Assembly (NCBI RefSeq): GCF_000621665.1
Contig: NZ_JHXQ01000017.1
Coordinates: forward strand, 43,070 to 107,069
Origin: Allorhizobium undicola ORS 992 = ATCC 700741
GTDB taxonomy: Bacteria; Pseudomonadota; Alphaproteobacteria; Rhizobiales; Rhizobiaceae
Reading direction: 5' to 3'
DNA length: 64,000 nt
A program made the position numbers and the translations under genes. Position 1 is the first letter of the stretch. Every line of letters begins with the position of its first letter. Below, one piece after another: positions 55,993 to 64,000 of this stretch. The notes beneath the pieces were generated by a model, which did no database searches, was not told the DNA's origin, and saw only the letters and a program-made list of their open reading frames with translations.

Positions 55993-56514
55993 ATGGATAA
56001 TAGCGCTCGCCAGCTCGATCTGGTGTTTCTGGAAAACCAGAAGGGCTTGAACCGGCTTATGCGGCGTATCGTCCAGGATGCCTCCATTGCCGAGGAACTG
56101 ACGCAGGAAGCCTATCTTCGCGCGCGCAAGGCGCTGGAAAGCAACACTCCGGAGCGGCTGGAGCCCTTTTTATGGCGCACGGCGCGCAATCTGGCTCTCG
56201 ATCATTTGCGCCGGCACAAGCTGCGGTCCGCATTGGAGAAGCCGGGCGTTTTGCCGGAGGTGGCGTTGAATGCCGCCGATAGCCAGCCTTCCGTCGAGGA
56301 GCGCGCCATCCACCGGGACGATCTGCGGGCGGTGCGCGAGGCACTGGAAAAGCTGCCGCCACGCGCAAGGGAAATCTGGGTTCTCAGCCGTCTGGAGGGT
56401 TGGTCCTATCCCAGAATTGCCGAGCATCTGGGCATGTCGCCGAATACGGTTTTCAACGACATCAAGATGACCATGGGTTATTTGGTCGAACTGCGCAGGA
56501 GGCTTGAACGATGA
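55993..56514 (+). CDS. fecI: FecI-like ECF sigma factor
   Basis: 173 residues from the ATG at 55993 (a GTG 33 bases upstream is less likely). Region 2 contains VQDASIAEELTQEAYLRAR and PFLWRTARNLALDHLRRHK; region 4 the helix-turn-helix GWSYPRIAEHLGMSPNTVFN. FecI sigma factors are activated by FecR when the outer-membrane receptor binds its ligand. A fecR gene follows after 145 bases, then the TonB receptor with a signalling domain, giving a full cell-surface signalling set. The ligand is not known. Confidence 0.9.
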   Translation: MDNSARQLDLVFLENQKGLNRLMRRIVQDASIAEELTQEAYLRARKALESNTPERLEPFLWRTARNLALDHLRRHKLRSALEKPGVLPEVALNAADSQPSVEERAIHRDDLRAVREALEKLPPRAREIWVLSRLEGWSYPRIAEHLGMSPNTVFNDIKMTMGYLVELRRRLER

Positions 56515-56659
56515 ATGCAGGCTGGCTCCACAGCTTCAGGGCCACCCAATCCCTGAGCGGAACGGTTGCTTCGGCCGGGCCTCACTGTCCATTGCCACGA
56601 AACGCGCCGCCGCTTGCGGATGGGTGCACTGCTCCGGCTGAACAAACGGGTGCAGGTAA

Positions 56660-57739
56660 ATGATGCGCTCCGGTCATGACCCATCCGATTTGTCCTATGA
56701 GCACCCGGACCCGTGCATGGACCGCGCTCTGGAATGGTTTGTTCGATTGCAGGCTGAAGGGGGCAATGATTCCGGCCTTAACGCGAGGTTTTTGTCCTGG
56801 CTGCGTCAGGACGAGCGTCACGAAGCTGCATGGCAAGCCGTTACCAGCGTGTGGAATGATGACGTTATCGTTGCGGCAAGCCGTCAACTCGACGAGGCAA
56901 ATACGGCTGCCACCGGCCACGAGCCGCGAAGACTGAGCCTGGGCTGGAATGCAGCCATGCTGCCTGTGGCCTCTCTGCCCCGTTTCGCAACTGGCATAAT
57001 GCGTCAGAGCCGTCTGTTATCGCCTGTTGCCGTTTTGTCGGCGCTGGCCGTGGCGCTTCTGATTTTCATCACCGCTCCCGCTTTGGTTTCCACGCTCACC
57101 CTTCGCTGGCAGGCGGATTTCCGCAGCAATATTGGTAAAACGGAAGCCATAACCCTGCCGGACGGCTCAAGGTTGCAACTCGACACGAATTCGGCGGTGG
57201 CGATGGATTTTGCCGACGGACGGCGCAGTCTCCGTGTGCTTCAGGGAGGTATCTGGCTGGACGTCAAACATGATCCGGCCCACCCCTTTCGGGTTCGGGG
57301 CAGGTATAGTGAAGTTACTGTAAAGGGAACGGCGTTTGCGGTGGCGGTTACGGAGGACCAGGATAAAATTCTTTTGCAACGGGGATTGATTGAGGCCAGG
57401 CACAGTCCGGGCGACGGGGCTGTCGTGCTGCTTCAGCCCGGCGAGATGTTGACGGCAAGTCCCGAGGCCCTTTCCCCGGTGGGCCGGTTCGATGAGGCTG
57501 AGGCGCTTGCCTGGGTAAGCGGGCGCATCGTCTTGAAAAGTCGGCCATTGCGGGAGGCGCTTCATGCCATTACGCCCTATTTCGACGGCAGCGTCTTTGT
57601 GAGCAACCGGGAAATTCTCGATCATGCGGTGAGCGGCAATTTCCGCACGGATAATGCTGCCGCTGCCATCGCCGGGGTCGTCGCGGCGGCGGGGGGGACG
57701 GTAACGCATCTTCCGGGCAATTTTTTAATCATTCGCTAA
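56660..57739 (+). CDS. fecR: FecR-like inner-membrane regulator
   Basis: 359 residues. The N-terminal FecR_N (DUF4880) domain reads ALEWFVRLQAEGG and FLSWLRQDERHEAAWQAVTS. A membrane helix near 118-140 (VAVLSALAVALLIFITAPALV) follows, then the periplasmic FecR domain (AITLPDGSRLQLDTNSAVAM) and an STN-like end (SRPLREALHAITPYFDG). FecR receives the signal from the receptor N-terminus and releases or activates FecI. Two ATGs are tandem at the start. It stands between fecI and the receptor gene. Confidence 0.92.
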   Translation: MMRSGHDPSDLSYEHPDPCMDRALEWFVRLQAEGGNDSGLNARFLSWLRQDERHEAAWQAVTSVWNDDVIVAASRQLDEANTAATGHEPRRLSLGWNAAMLPVASLPRFATGIMRQSRLLSPVAVLSALAVALLIFITAPALVSTLTLRWQADFRSNIGKTEAITLPDGSRLQLDTNSAVAMDFADGRRSLRVLQGGIWLDVKHDPAHPFRVRGRYSEVTVKGTAFAVAVTEDQDKILLQRGLIEARHSPGDGAVVLLQPGEMLTASPEALSPVGRFDEAEALAWVSGRIVLKSRPLREALHAITPYFDGSVFVSNREILDHAVSGNFRTDNAAAAIAGVVAAAGGTVTHLPGNFLIIR

Positions 57740-57912
57740 AAACTCAACTTTTTTGTGAGATTGACCGAACCCGATCGTCAATGTCCGTGACGGAGCCTGC
57801 TGGGTGGCAGGTGTCCTCTGGCGGACAGCGGCGCTTTATTCGAAAGGTGCTGATGTCCTGAGTGAGGCAGCATTTCCGGCGCGATCGACGCCGGAGCATC
57901 GGGGACATGTTA

Positions 57913-60780
57913 ATGTGTGGGCGTAAAGGGCTGAACATCAACAAGCGCATCGGTATATTTCTCGCATCGACGGCGATTATATTCCTTCAGGCGCATCCGG
58001 GCCGTGGTGAAACCGCAGCCGCCAGCATAAGGGCGAACCAGACTGTAAGTTTTTCCATTCCGCCACAAAATCTGGCAGGAGCGGTCAATGCTTTCATCAG
58101 TGCAACAGGCTGGCAGGTGGCGTTCTCCTCCGGTCTGCTGGATAACAAGCGCTCGAATGGCGTCCAGGGTGACTTGACGCCGCAGGTGGCCTTGCAACGC
58201 ATATTGGCGGGAAGCGGTATCTCCATACGCATGAATGGCGCGGACATGGCAACGCTCGTTGCCGAAAGTTCGGGCGGCCAGGCGGATGGTACCACGGTGT
58301 TGCCAACAATTCAGGTGAGCGGTCCTTCCGGTGCTGTCGAACTTGGCAGTGGCGATCCAGGCGATAGCGGCACCACCAGCCTTTCCGGCGGTCAGCTTGC
58401 CGCCCGTACAGACGGCAATGATGCCAATGGCGTGCTGAAAAACCTTCCCAATGTCCAGTATCAGAATGATATAGACGACAATGCCGGTGCGACGAACCAG
58501 AGCGTTATCGATCTCAAACCACGGGAAGTTTCGATTTCCGGCGCTCGCGTTTATGAGAACAACGTGATTGTCGAAGGCATGGAGATCAATGACGTGACCG
58601 GCTCGCAGGAAAGCGAGGGAAGCGAAGAATTGCCCGATGACGACAGTCAGAGCCCGCCCAACCTCTATCGCATCTATGGCTTGCACTCCCAGACGGTCTA
58701 CATTCCTTCCGAATTCCTGGAAAAGGCAACAGTCATCGATAGTAATGCCTCCGCAAAATACGGAAATTTTCAGGGCGGTGTTGTTTCCTACCAGCTCAAT
58801 CAGGCCAAAAGGGACCGATGGCACGCCAGCGCCTCGCTGGATTTTTCCAGCAGTCGCTGGACAGGCTATACGCTCGGCACCGAGGACGGCGAAAATCCCA
58901 ATGGTTACGATGCGCCCGAATATCTGAAGCGCAGGCTTGGCGTGACCGTCACCGGACCGCTTGCTGATAATATTTCAGTTCTCGGACAGTATAGCCGTCA
59001 AACCGCCGTGACGGAAAAGCAAAAAGCCTACCGTTATCTGGAAGAGGACAGCGTCGAGCAGGATGCTCTCAAGCAATTCTATCGCGGACAGATCAAGGCC
59101 GAAACCGATTATGGCGATTTTACCCTCGACGGTATCTACAACAGCTACGACCAATATTGGGAATCTGCCATGTGGCGCAATCTGCGCATCAATATGGGCA
59201 GTGACAGTTCTACGACGAAGCTCGAACATCAATATGATTTCGGAAATGTCAGCCTTGGCGGGCTGGCGCTCGAAAATGTCAAGCTGGAGTCCAGAGTGAG
59301 CTATGGCACCTCTGACCACTTCAATCATTCCAACAGCAATGTCGCCAATGTTTTCAAACAGGCCAGCTATTCCGGTGGCAGACGGACTTTCGAATCGAGC
59401 GAGCTGGACTGGTGCCGGACCGACCCCAGCATTACGACAGGAACGCAATATTGCTACGATGGCGGTATCGGCAATCTCGAACAGGGCCAGCAGACTTTTG
59501 GCTGGAACGAGGAACTGTGCGCCGACCTCGCGGCAGGCTCCATTCGTCTTGGCAGTGAGTACAAGTTCACCGATGCCTATCGCCGTCGGCCGGAGGACTT
59601 CACCTATTACACCACCTACACGACCAAAGCGCAGGCGGGCGTCTCCGGCTTCACCTGCAATACCTCCGAGGCATGTAGCAGCGAGCAATATGCCAGCACC
59701 AAGGCGATCTATCGAGCCTTTGATGTTTCTGCCCAGCTCAATCAGCTGGCGAGCTATGGCGAAGTGGAGCAGAGCTGGAAATGGCTGACCGTCAGGGCTG
59801 GCGCTCGCGCCACCTGGGACGATTACATGAACAATCTCGATATAGCGCCCCGCTTCGTGGCGACGCTGAAACCATACGAGGATCTCGCCTTTACCTTCGG
59901 CGCAAACCGCTATTATGACGGCCAAAGTCTCGCTTACGCCATTCGGGCCGAACAACCCAAGGCGCAGACCTATACACGAACAGCCAGCTCCGGCGTCGTT
60001 TCCGACATATGGACCGCAAGAAGCCGCAGCACTTACACCAATGAGGCCGCGGGTCTCAAAACGCCCTATACGGATGAGTTGTCGCTCGCCATCAATGGCA
60101 AGGAGCCACTTTTCGGCGGAGATTGGCGCCTGCGCTTCCTCGACCGCCGGGCAAAGGATCAATACGCCACGCAAACCAGTGGCGACAAGAACGTGCTGAC
60201 AAATGGCGGAAGCGGAGCCTATCAGTCAATTTCCGCAGAATATTCAAAGGAGCTTGATACCGCTCGCATACCGAAGATGGAGCAGTTGTTTTTCAACGCT
60301 TCCGTGACCTGGGCGCAACGCGAGGTTTCAAACGACAGCTATTTCGACGATAGCCTGGAAGAGGATTACATCTGGTACCGGAACAAGTCCTATACCAAGG
60401 CCGGTTTCAATGTCGTGACGGGCAACATGGACATACCGCTGCGGCTGCAAAGCGGATTGTCCAGCGTGTGGATGGACGGCGCGCTGGAACTGTCGGTGGC
60501 TGCGAACTACAACTTTGGCTATACGGGGGCCAGAGATACGGAAACGTCGGTCGTGGTGAACGGTATCAGCCATGAAGTTTACGAGGATTTCGATTTCGAT
60601 CCGACGCTGACAGTCGATTTGGCCGCAAGTTACAAGGTGGTCGAAAATGACGTGGCCGGGCTTTCGTTGACCTTCAAGGTTGATAACGTCTTTAATGAAA
60701 TTGGCAATGCAGCCTCCAGTGATGATAATCCATGGATCGTTGGACGCACCGTCTGGGTTGGGGCGAGGGCGACGTTTTGA
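57913..60780 (+). CDS. TonB-dependent receptor with STN signalling domain
   Basis: 955 residues from the ATG at 57913 (GGGGA 7 bases upstream). A signal peptide (RIGIFLASTAIIFLQAHPGRGE) precedes an STN domain (about 38-105, with FSIPPQNLAGAVNAFISATG), then a plug and a 22-strand barrel ending in aromatic Phe (VGARATF). STN links ligand binding to FecR and FecI, encoded upstream. The long loops with Cys pairs (DWCRTDP, TQYCYDG, FTCNTSEACSSEQY) would face outside. The next gene, one base overlapping, encodes an M16 protease, which suggests a peptide or protein ligand. Iron is the likely prize; this is inferred. Confidence 0.92.
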   Translation: MCGRKGLNINKRIGIFLASTAIIFLQAHPGRGETAAASIRANQTVSFSIPPQNLAGAVNAFISATGWQVAFSSGLLDNKRSNGVQGDLTPQVALQRILAGSGISIRMNGADMATLVAESSGGQADGTTVLPTIQVSGPSGAVELGSGDPGDSGTTSLSGGQLAARTDGNDANGVLKNLPNVQYQNDIDDNAGATNQSVIDLKPREVSISGARVYENNVIVEGMEINDVTGSQESEGSEELPDDDSQSPPNLYRIYGLHSQTVYIPSEFLEKATVIDSNASAKYGNFQGGVVSYQLNQAKRDRWHASASLDFSSSRWTGYTLGTEDGENPNGYDAPEYLKRRLGVTVTGPLADNISVLGQYSRQTAVTEKQKAYRYLEEDSVEQDALKQFYRGQIKAETDYGDFTLDGIYNSYDQYWESAMWRNLRINMGSDSSTTKLEHQYDFGNVSLGGLALENVKLESRVSYGTSDHFNHSNSNVANVFKQASYSGGRRTFESSELDWCRTDPSITTGTQYCYDGGIGNLEQGQQTFGWNEELCADLAAGSIRLGSEYKFTDAYRRRPEDFTYYTTYTTKAQAGVSGFTCNTSEACSSEQYASTKAIYRAFDVSAQLNQLASYGEVEQSWKWLTVRAGARATWDDYMNNLDIAPRFVATLKPYEDLAFTFGANRYYDGQSLAYAIRAEQPKAQTYTRTASSGVVSDIWTARSRSTYTNEAAGLKTPYTDELSLAINGKEPLFGGDWRLRFLDRRAKDQYATQTSGDKNVLTNGGSGAYQSISAEYSKELDTARIPKMEQLFFNASVTWAQREVSNDSYFDDSLEEDYIWYRNKSYTKAGFNVVTGNMDIPLRLQSGLSSVWMDGALELSVAANYNFGYTGARDTETSVVVNGISHEVYEDFDFDPTLTVDLAASYKVVENDVAGLSLTFKVDNVFNEIGNAASSDDNPWIVGRTVWVGARATF

Positions 60781-63593
60781 TGTCGAGTTTGTCAGCGCGG
60801 GGTCGGACCGGGATGGGTTCGGCCGGCTTCCTCCTGCTTTTGTGCTTGCTGCTATGTTTTCCGGGTCGCGTTGCCGGTGCGCACGAAACCCGATGGGACC
60901 CAGCCATTGAGCGAGGACAGCTGCCGAACGGCCTTTCCTATCTGATTTATGATAGCGGAAAACCTGCCGATCCGTTCAACATCCGGCTCATCGTTCATGC
61001 CGGCTCGGTCGATGAGGCCGAGCCGAGCGGGCTCGCCCATATAATGGAACATATGGTCTTCCAGTCTACGCGGAAACATCCCGAAACCCTCCACCGCTAT
61101 TTTCAAAAGATTGGCTGGCGCACCGGCGTCGAAATCAATGCCGTGACGCGCGAAACCGAGACGCAGTTCATGATCAGGACGCGCCCAAACGATGCACTTG
61201 ATCTCTCCGGGGCGCTCGACCTGATGGCCGAAATTGCCTTTGGCGCGTCTCTAACGCCGGAAGATTGGGCAAAAGAGCGTCATGTCATTCTGGAGGAATT
61301 GCGCCTGACGTCCGGTACTGCGGAGCAGCTTAACCGGAAAAAGAAGGCCCTGCTGCGTGTCGGTTCGCGCTATGTTGACAGACCAACCATCGGCACCCGC
61401 CAAGGCATAGAAAAAACGACGATAGAAGATATACGCGCCTTCCGTGATCGGTACTACGTCGCTTCGAATATGACGCTTGTTATCTCCGGGCGGGTGGATG
61501 TCGCAGAAGTAAAAAGCTCCATAGAGGTGCTGTTCGGTAACGCTGCAAAAGCAGTCCGGCCAGATCGTAGCTATACCGTTCTGCCGCTGCATGACGGGTT
61601 GACTGCCGGGACCATTCAGGAGGCCAAAGGCACCACGTCGCAGGTCACATATGCCCTGCGGCTTCCCATGCCGGAGCCTGGCACAGAGCAGGGGCAAAAA
61701 GCCTGGCTGGAAAAATACATTATCGGCCAGATCCTGCGCGACGAGGTCCGTGAACTTGCCAAGGCCTGCGTCACAGACGTTGCAAGTCTTGGTTTCGTTG
61801 TTCAGGAGCCGACAGAAAGGCGTTTGATACTGGCCTTCAATGCCCGCACCGCAGATCATGACCGTGCCGCCCGACTTCTGCTTTTGACGGTGGAGCGCCT
61901 TCGACGAAAAGGCATTTCGCAGAGGGCATTCGACACGGCACGCAGGAAAGCGGCAGCCATAAATCGGGCCAATATCAAGGTCGCAACCAGCCGGACTTAC
62001 GCAGATTGGGAAGACAAGCTCACCAATGCCGTTTTAAAGGGTGGGACAGTCGAGGCGCCCGTGCCGAAGGCGGAAAGAACCGAGCGCTTGCTTGCTGAAC
62101 TCGATCTCGCCAGCGTGAATAAACGCCTCAAGCAGATGTTATCGGCCAATGATCGCGTTCTCATTTATCAGCTTGCAGGAAACGCGGCGCAAAAAAACCC
62201 GGATGTCAGGGTGTTTGAACGATATAGATTGCGACTGGCGTCCCTGAAAAATCTGCCGCCCCTGCCGAAGCCTAAAAACGCGGTGACAAAGCTTTCGCCC
62301 CGCACTCCCCCGCAATGGCCGGAATTTGCAACGCCCGTCCAAAGCGGACGCATCACTCAGGAGGTCAAGCGCGACGATCCATCCATTGTCGAGTGGAGCT
62401 TGTCGAATGGCGATCATGTTGTCTGGCTGAAAAAGGAAACAGCCGAAAATAAAGTCCATGTTCTGGCGCAGTCCCGTCCCGGCTTCCGCAATAGCGCGTT
62501 TTCCAGCGTGATCTCGCAGGCTGCCATCCAGCTTTACGACCAGAGCGGTTTCCGCTTCTGGACGAAGGAGCAATATGACATCTGGCAAGCTCACCAAAAA
62601 CAGCGATGGGATTGGACGATCTCTGAAAGCACGCTCAGCGCAACAATTGTAACCGCGCCTGACAACCTGCCAGAAATGCTGGAAATTTACGCCGCCAAAT
62701 TGCGGTTTGGCATGATAAGGCAGGAGGCGGCCGTTGATTTCAGGAGCAATCTGGCCAGGCAGCCGGCTAACGTCTCCGATGAAGTCGATCCATATCATGT
62801 GTCCTCGGCGCCGCCGGAAACCACCATTGCTGAGCATATCACCGACCAGATGCTGCAAGATGCTGCGGAAGGATTGACCTCCGCGCCCGTGCAGTGGTTT
62901 GTCGTCGGCCCTGCGCCAGACCAGATCACGCGGGATGCATTCGGTCAGGTAATCGGTGCCATCCAGCGCAACAAGACGCTCGATCCGGCGCCCAGATTGC
63001 AAAAGCGGGGAAGCGACTGGCTTGAAAAGCCCGCTACGCAGACGGGCCGGGCGCACGTGGAAATCAGTTTCTTCACAGAACATGGCTGGAGCCCCGAATC
63101 TGCGTTTCTGGTGTCTGCGCTCAATCCCATCGCAAGAGATGCGCTTAAAAACCGCCTGAGATTGGAACTGGGCGGAATTTATTCCCTGGCTTTCGACGTC
63201 CAGTTGGAGCCCGATACAAACCGTGCTGTCGGATCACTATCCTTTTTCTGCGCGCCCGAACGGGCAACCGAACTGGCGGGCGAAGCATTGAAAGTCCTCA
63301 GCGCCATGCCTGAATCTGTCCGGACGGCCAATATTACAAGGCTGCGGGAGGATGTTGAATATGCTGAAGAGAGCCGGAGACAGGATGTAGCCTCCTGGAT
63401 GCGACGTCTTTCGCTAAGCTACCGTCGCTACGGCGATGCCCGCTATCTTGCTAGTCTGCCATCTCTTCCTGATAGCATTACGGAGAGGAATTTGACGCAG
63501 GCCGCAACGGAGGTTTTTACGATGGAAAATCACATCGTAACGCTGACCGGTGCCCGCGAGCCCTTCGCACAGCAGGGGAAAGAAGAAAGGTGA
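60780..63593 (+). CDS. Periplasmic M16 (insulinase/pitrilysin) zinc protease
   Basis: 937 residues from the ATG at 60780, which shares its A with the receptor stop. A signal peptide (about 1-33) ends GRVAGAH. The first M16 domain has the zinc motif HxxEH as HIMEH (residues 87-91) with Glu in VILEELR near 172; later domains lack the motif, as usual for the pitrilysin-type four-domain fold. Length and layout match PqqL and FusC, periplasmic proteases that cut imported proteins. Pairing with a TonB receptor supports that role. Substrate unknown; FusC cuts plant ferredoxin. Confidence 0.92.
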   Translation: MSSLSARGRTGMGSAGFLLLLCLLLCFPGRVAGAHETRWDPAIERGQLPNGLSYLIYDSGKPADPFNIRLIVHAGSVDEAEPSGLAHIMEHMVFQSTRKHPETLHRYFQKIGWRTGVEINAVTRETETQFMIRTRPNDALDLSGALDLMAEIAFGASLTPEDWAKERHVILEELRLTSGTAEQLNRKKKALLRVGSRYVDRPTIGTRQGIEKTTIEDIRAFRDRYYVASNMTLVISGRVDVAEVKSSIEVLFGNAAKAVRPDRSYTVLPLHDGLTAGTIQEAKGTTSQVTYALRLPMPEPGTEQGQKAWLEKYIIGQILRDEVRELAKACVTDVASLGFVVQEPTERRLILAFNARTADHDRAARLLLLTVERLRRKGISQRAFDTARRKAAAINRANIKVATSRTYADWEDKLTNAVLKGGTVEAPVPKAERTERLLAELDLASVNKRLKQMLSANDRVLIYQLAGNAAQKNPDVRVFERYRLRLASLKNLPPLPKPKNAVTKLSPRTPPQWPEFATPVQSGRITQEVKRDDPSIVEWSLSNGDHVVWLKKETAENKVHVLAQSRPGFRNSAFSSVISQAAIQLYDQSGFRFWTKEQYDIWQAHQKQRWDWTISESTLSATIVTAPDNLPEMLEIYAAKLRFGMIRQEAAVDFRSNLARQPANVSDEVDPYHVSSAPPETTIAEHITDQMLQDAAEGLTSAPVQWFVVGPAPDQITRDAFGQVIGAIQRNKTLDPAPRLQKRGSDWLEKPATQTGRAHVEISFFTEHGWSPESAFLVSALNPIARDALKNRLRLELGGIYSLAFDVQLEPDTNRAVGSLSFFCAPERATELAGEALKVLSAMPESVRTANITRLREDVEYAEESRRQDVASWMRRLSLSYRRYGDARYLASLPSLPDSITERNLTQAATEVFTMENHIVTLTGAREPFAQQGKEER

Positions 63594-63656
63594 ACGTCGT
63601 TTTCAATGTTAAATCAGAGATTTGCATCAATAATGCTATCTCTTGAAAAAACCCTG

Positions 63657-63686
63657 TTGACGTTTGGCGTATTGGGGCCTTATAAG
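63657..63686 (+). promoter_or_regulatory. Probable rRNA operon promoter
   Basis: TTGACG (63657-63662) and TATAAG (63681-63686) are 18 bases apart, or 17 with TTATAA. They lie about 65 bases after the M16 gene and begin the typical rRNA leader. No gene is seen between 63594 and the window end. Confidence 0.75.
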
Positions 63687-63804
63687 CCGCTTTACGAGAC
63701 GACGGCAGCGGCGCTTCTGGCGGCGGGATTGTTTGTCTCTGATTTTTCCGGCTGACGCGAGTTGGTATGACTGGTCCAGGGATGGATTGGTTCGGATGAG
63801 TTTT

Positions 63805-63833
63805 GACACGTTGATGTGTCTGTTATTTGACAA
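63805..63833 (+). promoter_or_regulatory. boxB-boxA antitermination elements of the rRNA leader
   Basis: GACAC gttgat GTGTC (63805-63820) is a boxB-like hairpin, followed at once by TGTTATTTGACAA (63821-63833), close to the boxA consensus. The next bases, including GAAGAAAGAGAAACGTGG, resemble leaders before 16S rRNA genes of Rhizobiales. The 16S gene itself should start beyond 64000. Confidence 0.8.
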
Positions 63834-64000
63834 TTGAATAGAGAAGAAAGAGAAACGTGGACGGCGGTTTCTGCGAGTTGGGGTTTGTGCCCTGACATTG
63901 AAGACAGAAGGCCTTTCACGTTTTGAAGCAAGGACACTGCTCTTACTTTTTGGAGTGAGAGAGGTGAGTTCTTGTCAATTTCGAGACAGTGATCGGCCAG

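Noticed and set aside
58975..60174. 399-codon open frame antisense to the TonB receptor
   Set aside because: No motif, and the receptor frame on the other strand is well supported.
1..64000. CRISPR arrays, transposases, integrases or tRNA genes
   Set aside because: No regularly spaced repeats, no transposase or integrase motif and no tRNA cloverleaf was recognised; the repeats found are dispersed palindromes.

Overview
The window looks like chromosomal DNA of an alphaproteobacterium of the order Rhizobiales, most likely Brucellaceae (Ochrobactrum/Brucella group). This is an inference. It rests on a five-step hut cluster with HutF and HutG, a thuAB-like pair, a BA14K-family protein, short mosaic palindromes between genes, and a Rhizobiales-style rRNA leader at the right end. 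No species name can be read from the sequence itself.

Layout, left to right. (1) 1-4300: a repeat, then a four-gene operon of three Gfo/Idh/MocA oxidoreductases and an IolE-like isomerase/dehydratase. (2) 4345-13862: a flavin monooxygenase, then divergent histidine-utilisation operons (hutF-hutC leftwards, hutI-H-G-U-D rightwards) with a 12-bp palindrome between them that fits a HutC operator. (3) 13947-17620: a small membrane-anchored protein, a repeat, a thuAB-like pair and an AcuI-like reductase. (4) 17947-20757: a membrane-helix-free FtsK paralogue. (5) 20969-24805: an Fbp-type ferric-iron ABC transporter. (6) 25066-29675: an MscS channel, BA14K protein, two small proteins and an AraC regulator.

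(7) 30722-45833 is the outstanding region: a type III secretion locus with rhizobial (Rhc) gene order. The rightward operon is small protein - sctI/nopB - sctJ - sctK - sctL - sctN - sctQ - sctR - sctS - sctT - sctU. Leftward are a needle candidate, sctD, sctV and a large harpin/pectate-lyase protein. Rightward again are a short RhcC1-type secretin piece and an SctO-like protein. Three things stand out. SctU ends before its NPTH autocleavage domain, exactly where a palindromic repeat starts. The secretin has only N-terminal domains. The presumed effector joins Leu-rich, Gly/Ser/Thr-rich harpin segments to a PL3 pectate-lyase domain, as in HrpW of plant pathogens. The apparatus may be decaying, or may depend on parts encoded elsewhere.

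(8) 45914-50127: an ECF sigma factor, likely anti-sigma factor, periplasmic metal-sensor-like protein, and a DUF1800/DUF1501 pair. (9) 50570-54141: an MFS transporter and ATP-grasp ligase divergent from a GlxA-type regulator, resembling a dipeptide synthesis-and-export cassette. (10) 54265-55507: a cupin and a YqcI/YcgG-family protein. (11) 55993-63593: FecI-like sigma factor, FecR-like regulator, STN-bearing TonB receptor and periplasmic M16 protease. This combination recalls Fus-type systems that import and cut iron-containing host proteins. (12) 63594-64000: promoter and boxB/boxA leader of an rRNA operon whose 16S gene begins beyond the window.

Taken together, plant-cell-wall lyase, T3SS, possible protein-iron piracy, inositol/trehalose/histidine catabolism and ferric uptake suggest a plant- or host-associated lifestyle. 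That last step is inference. No tRNA, CRISPR array, transposase or integrase was recognised.
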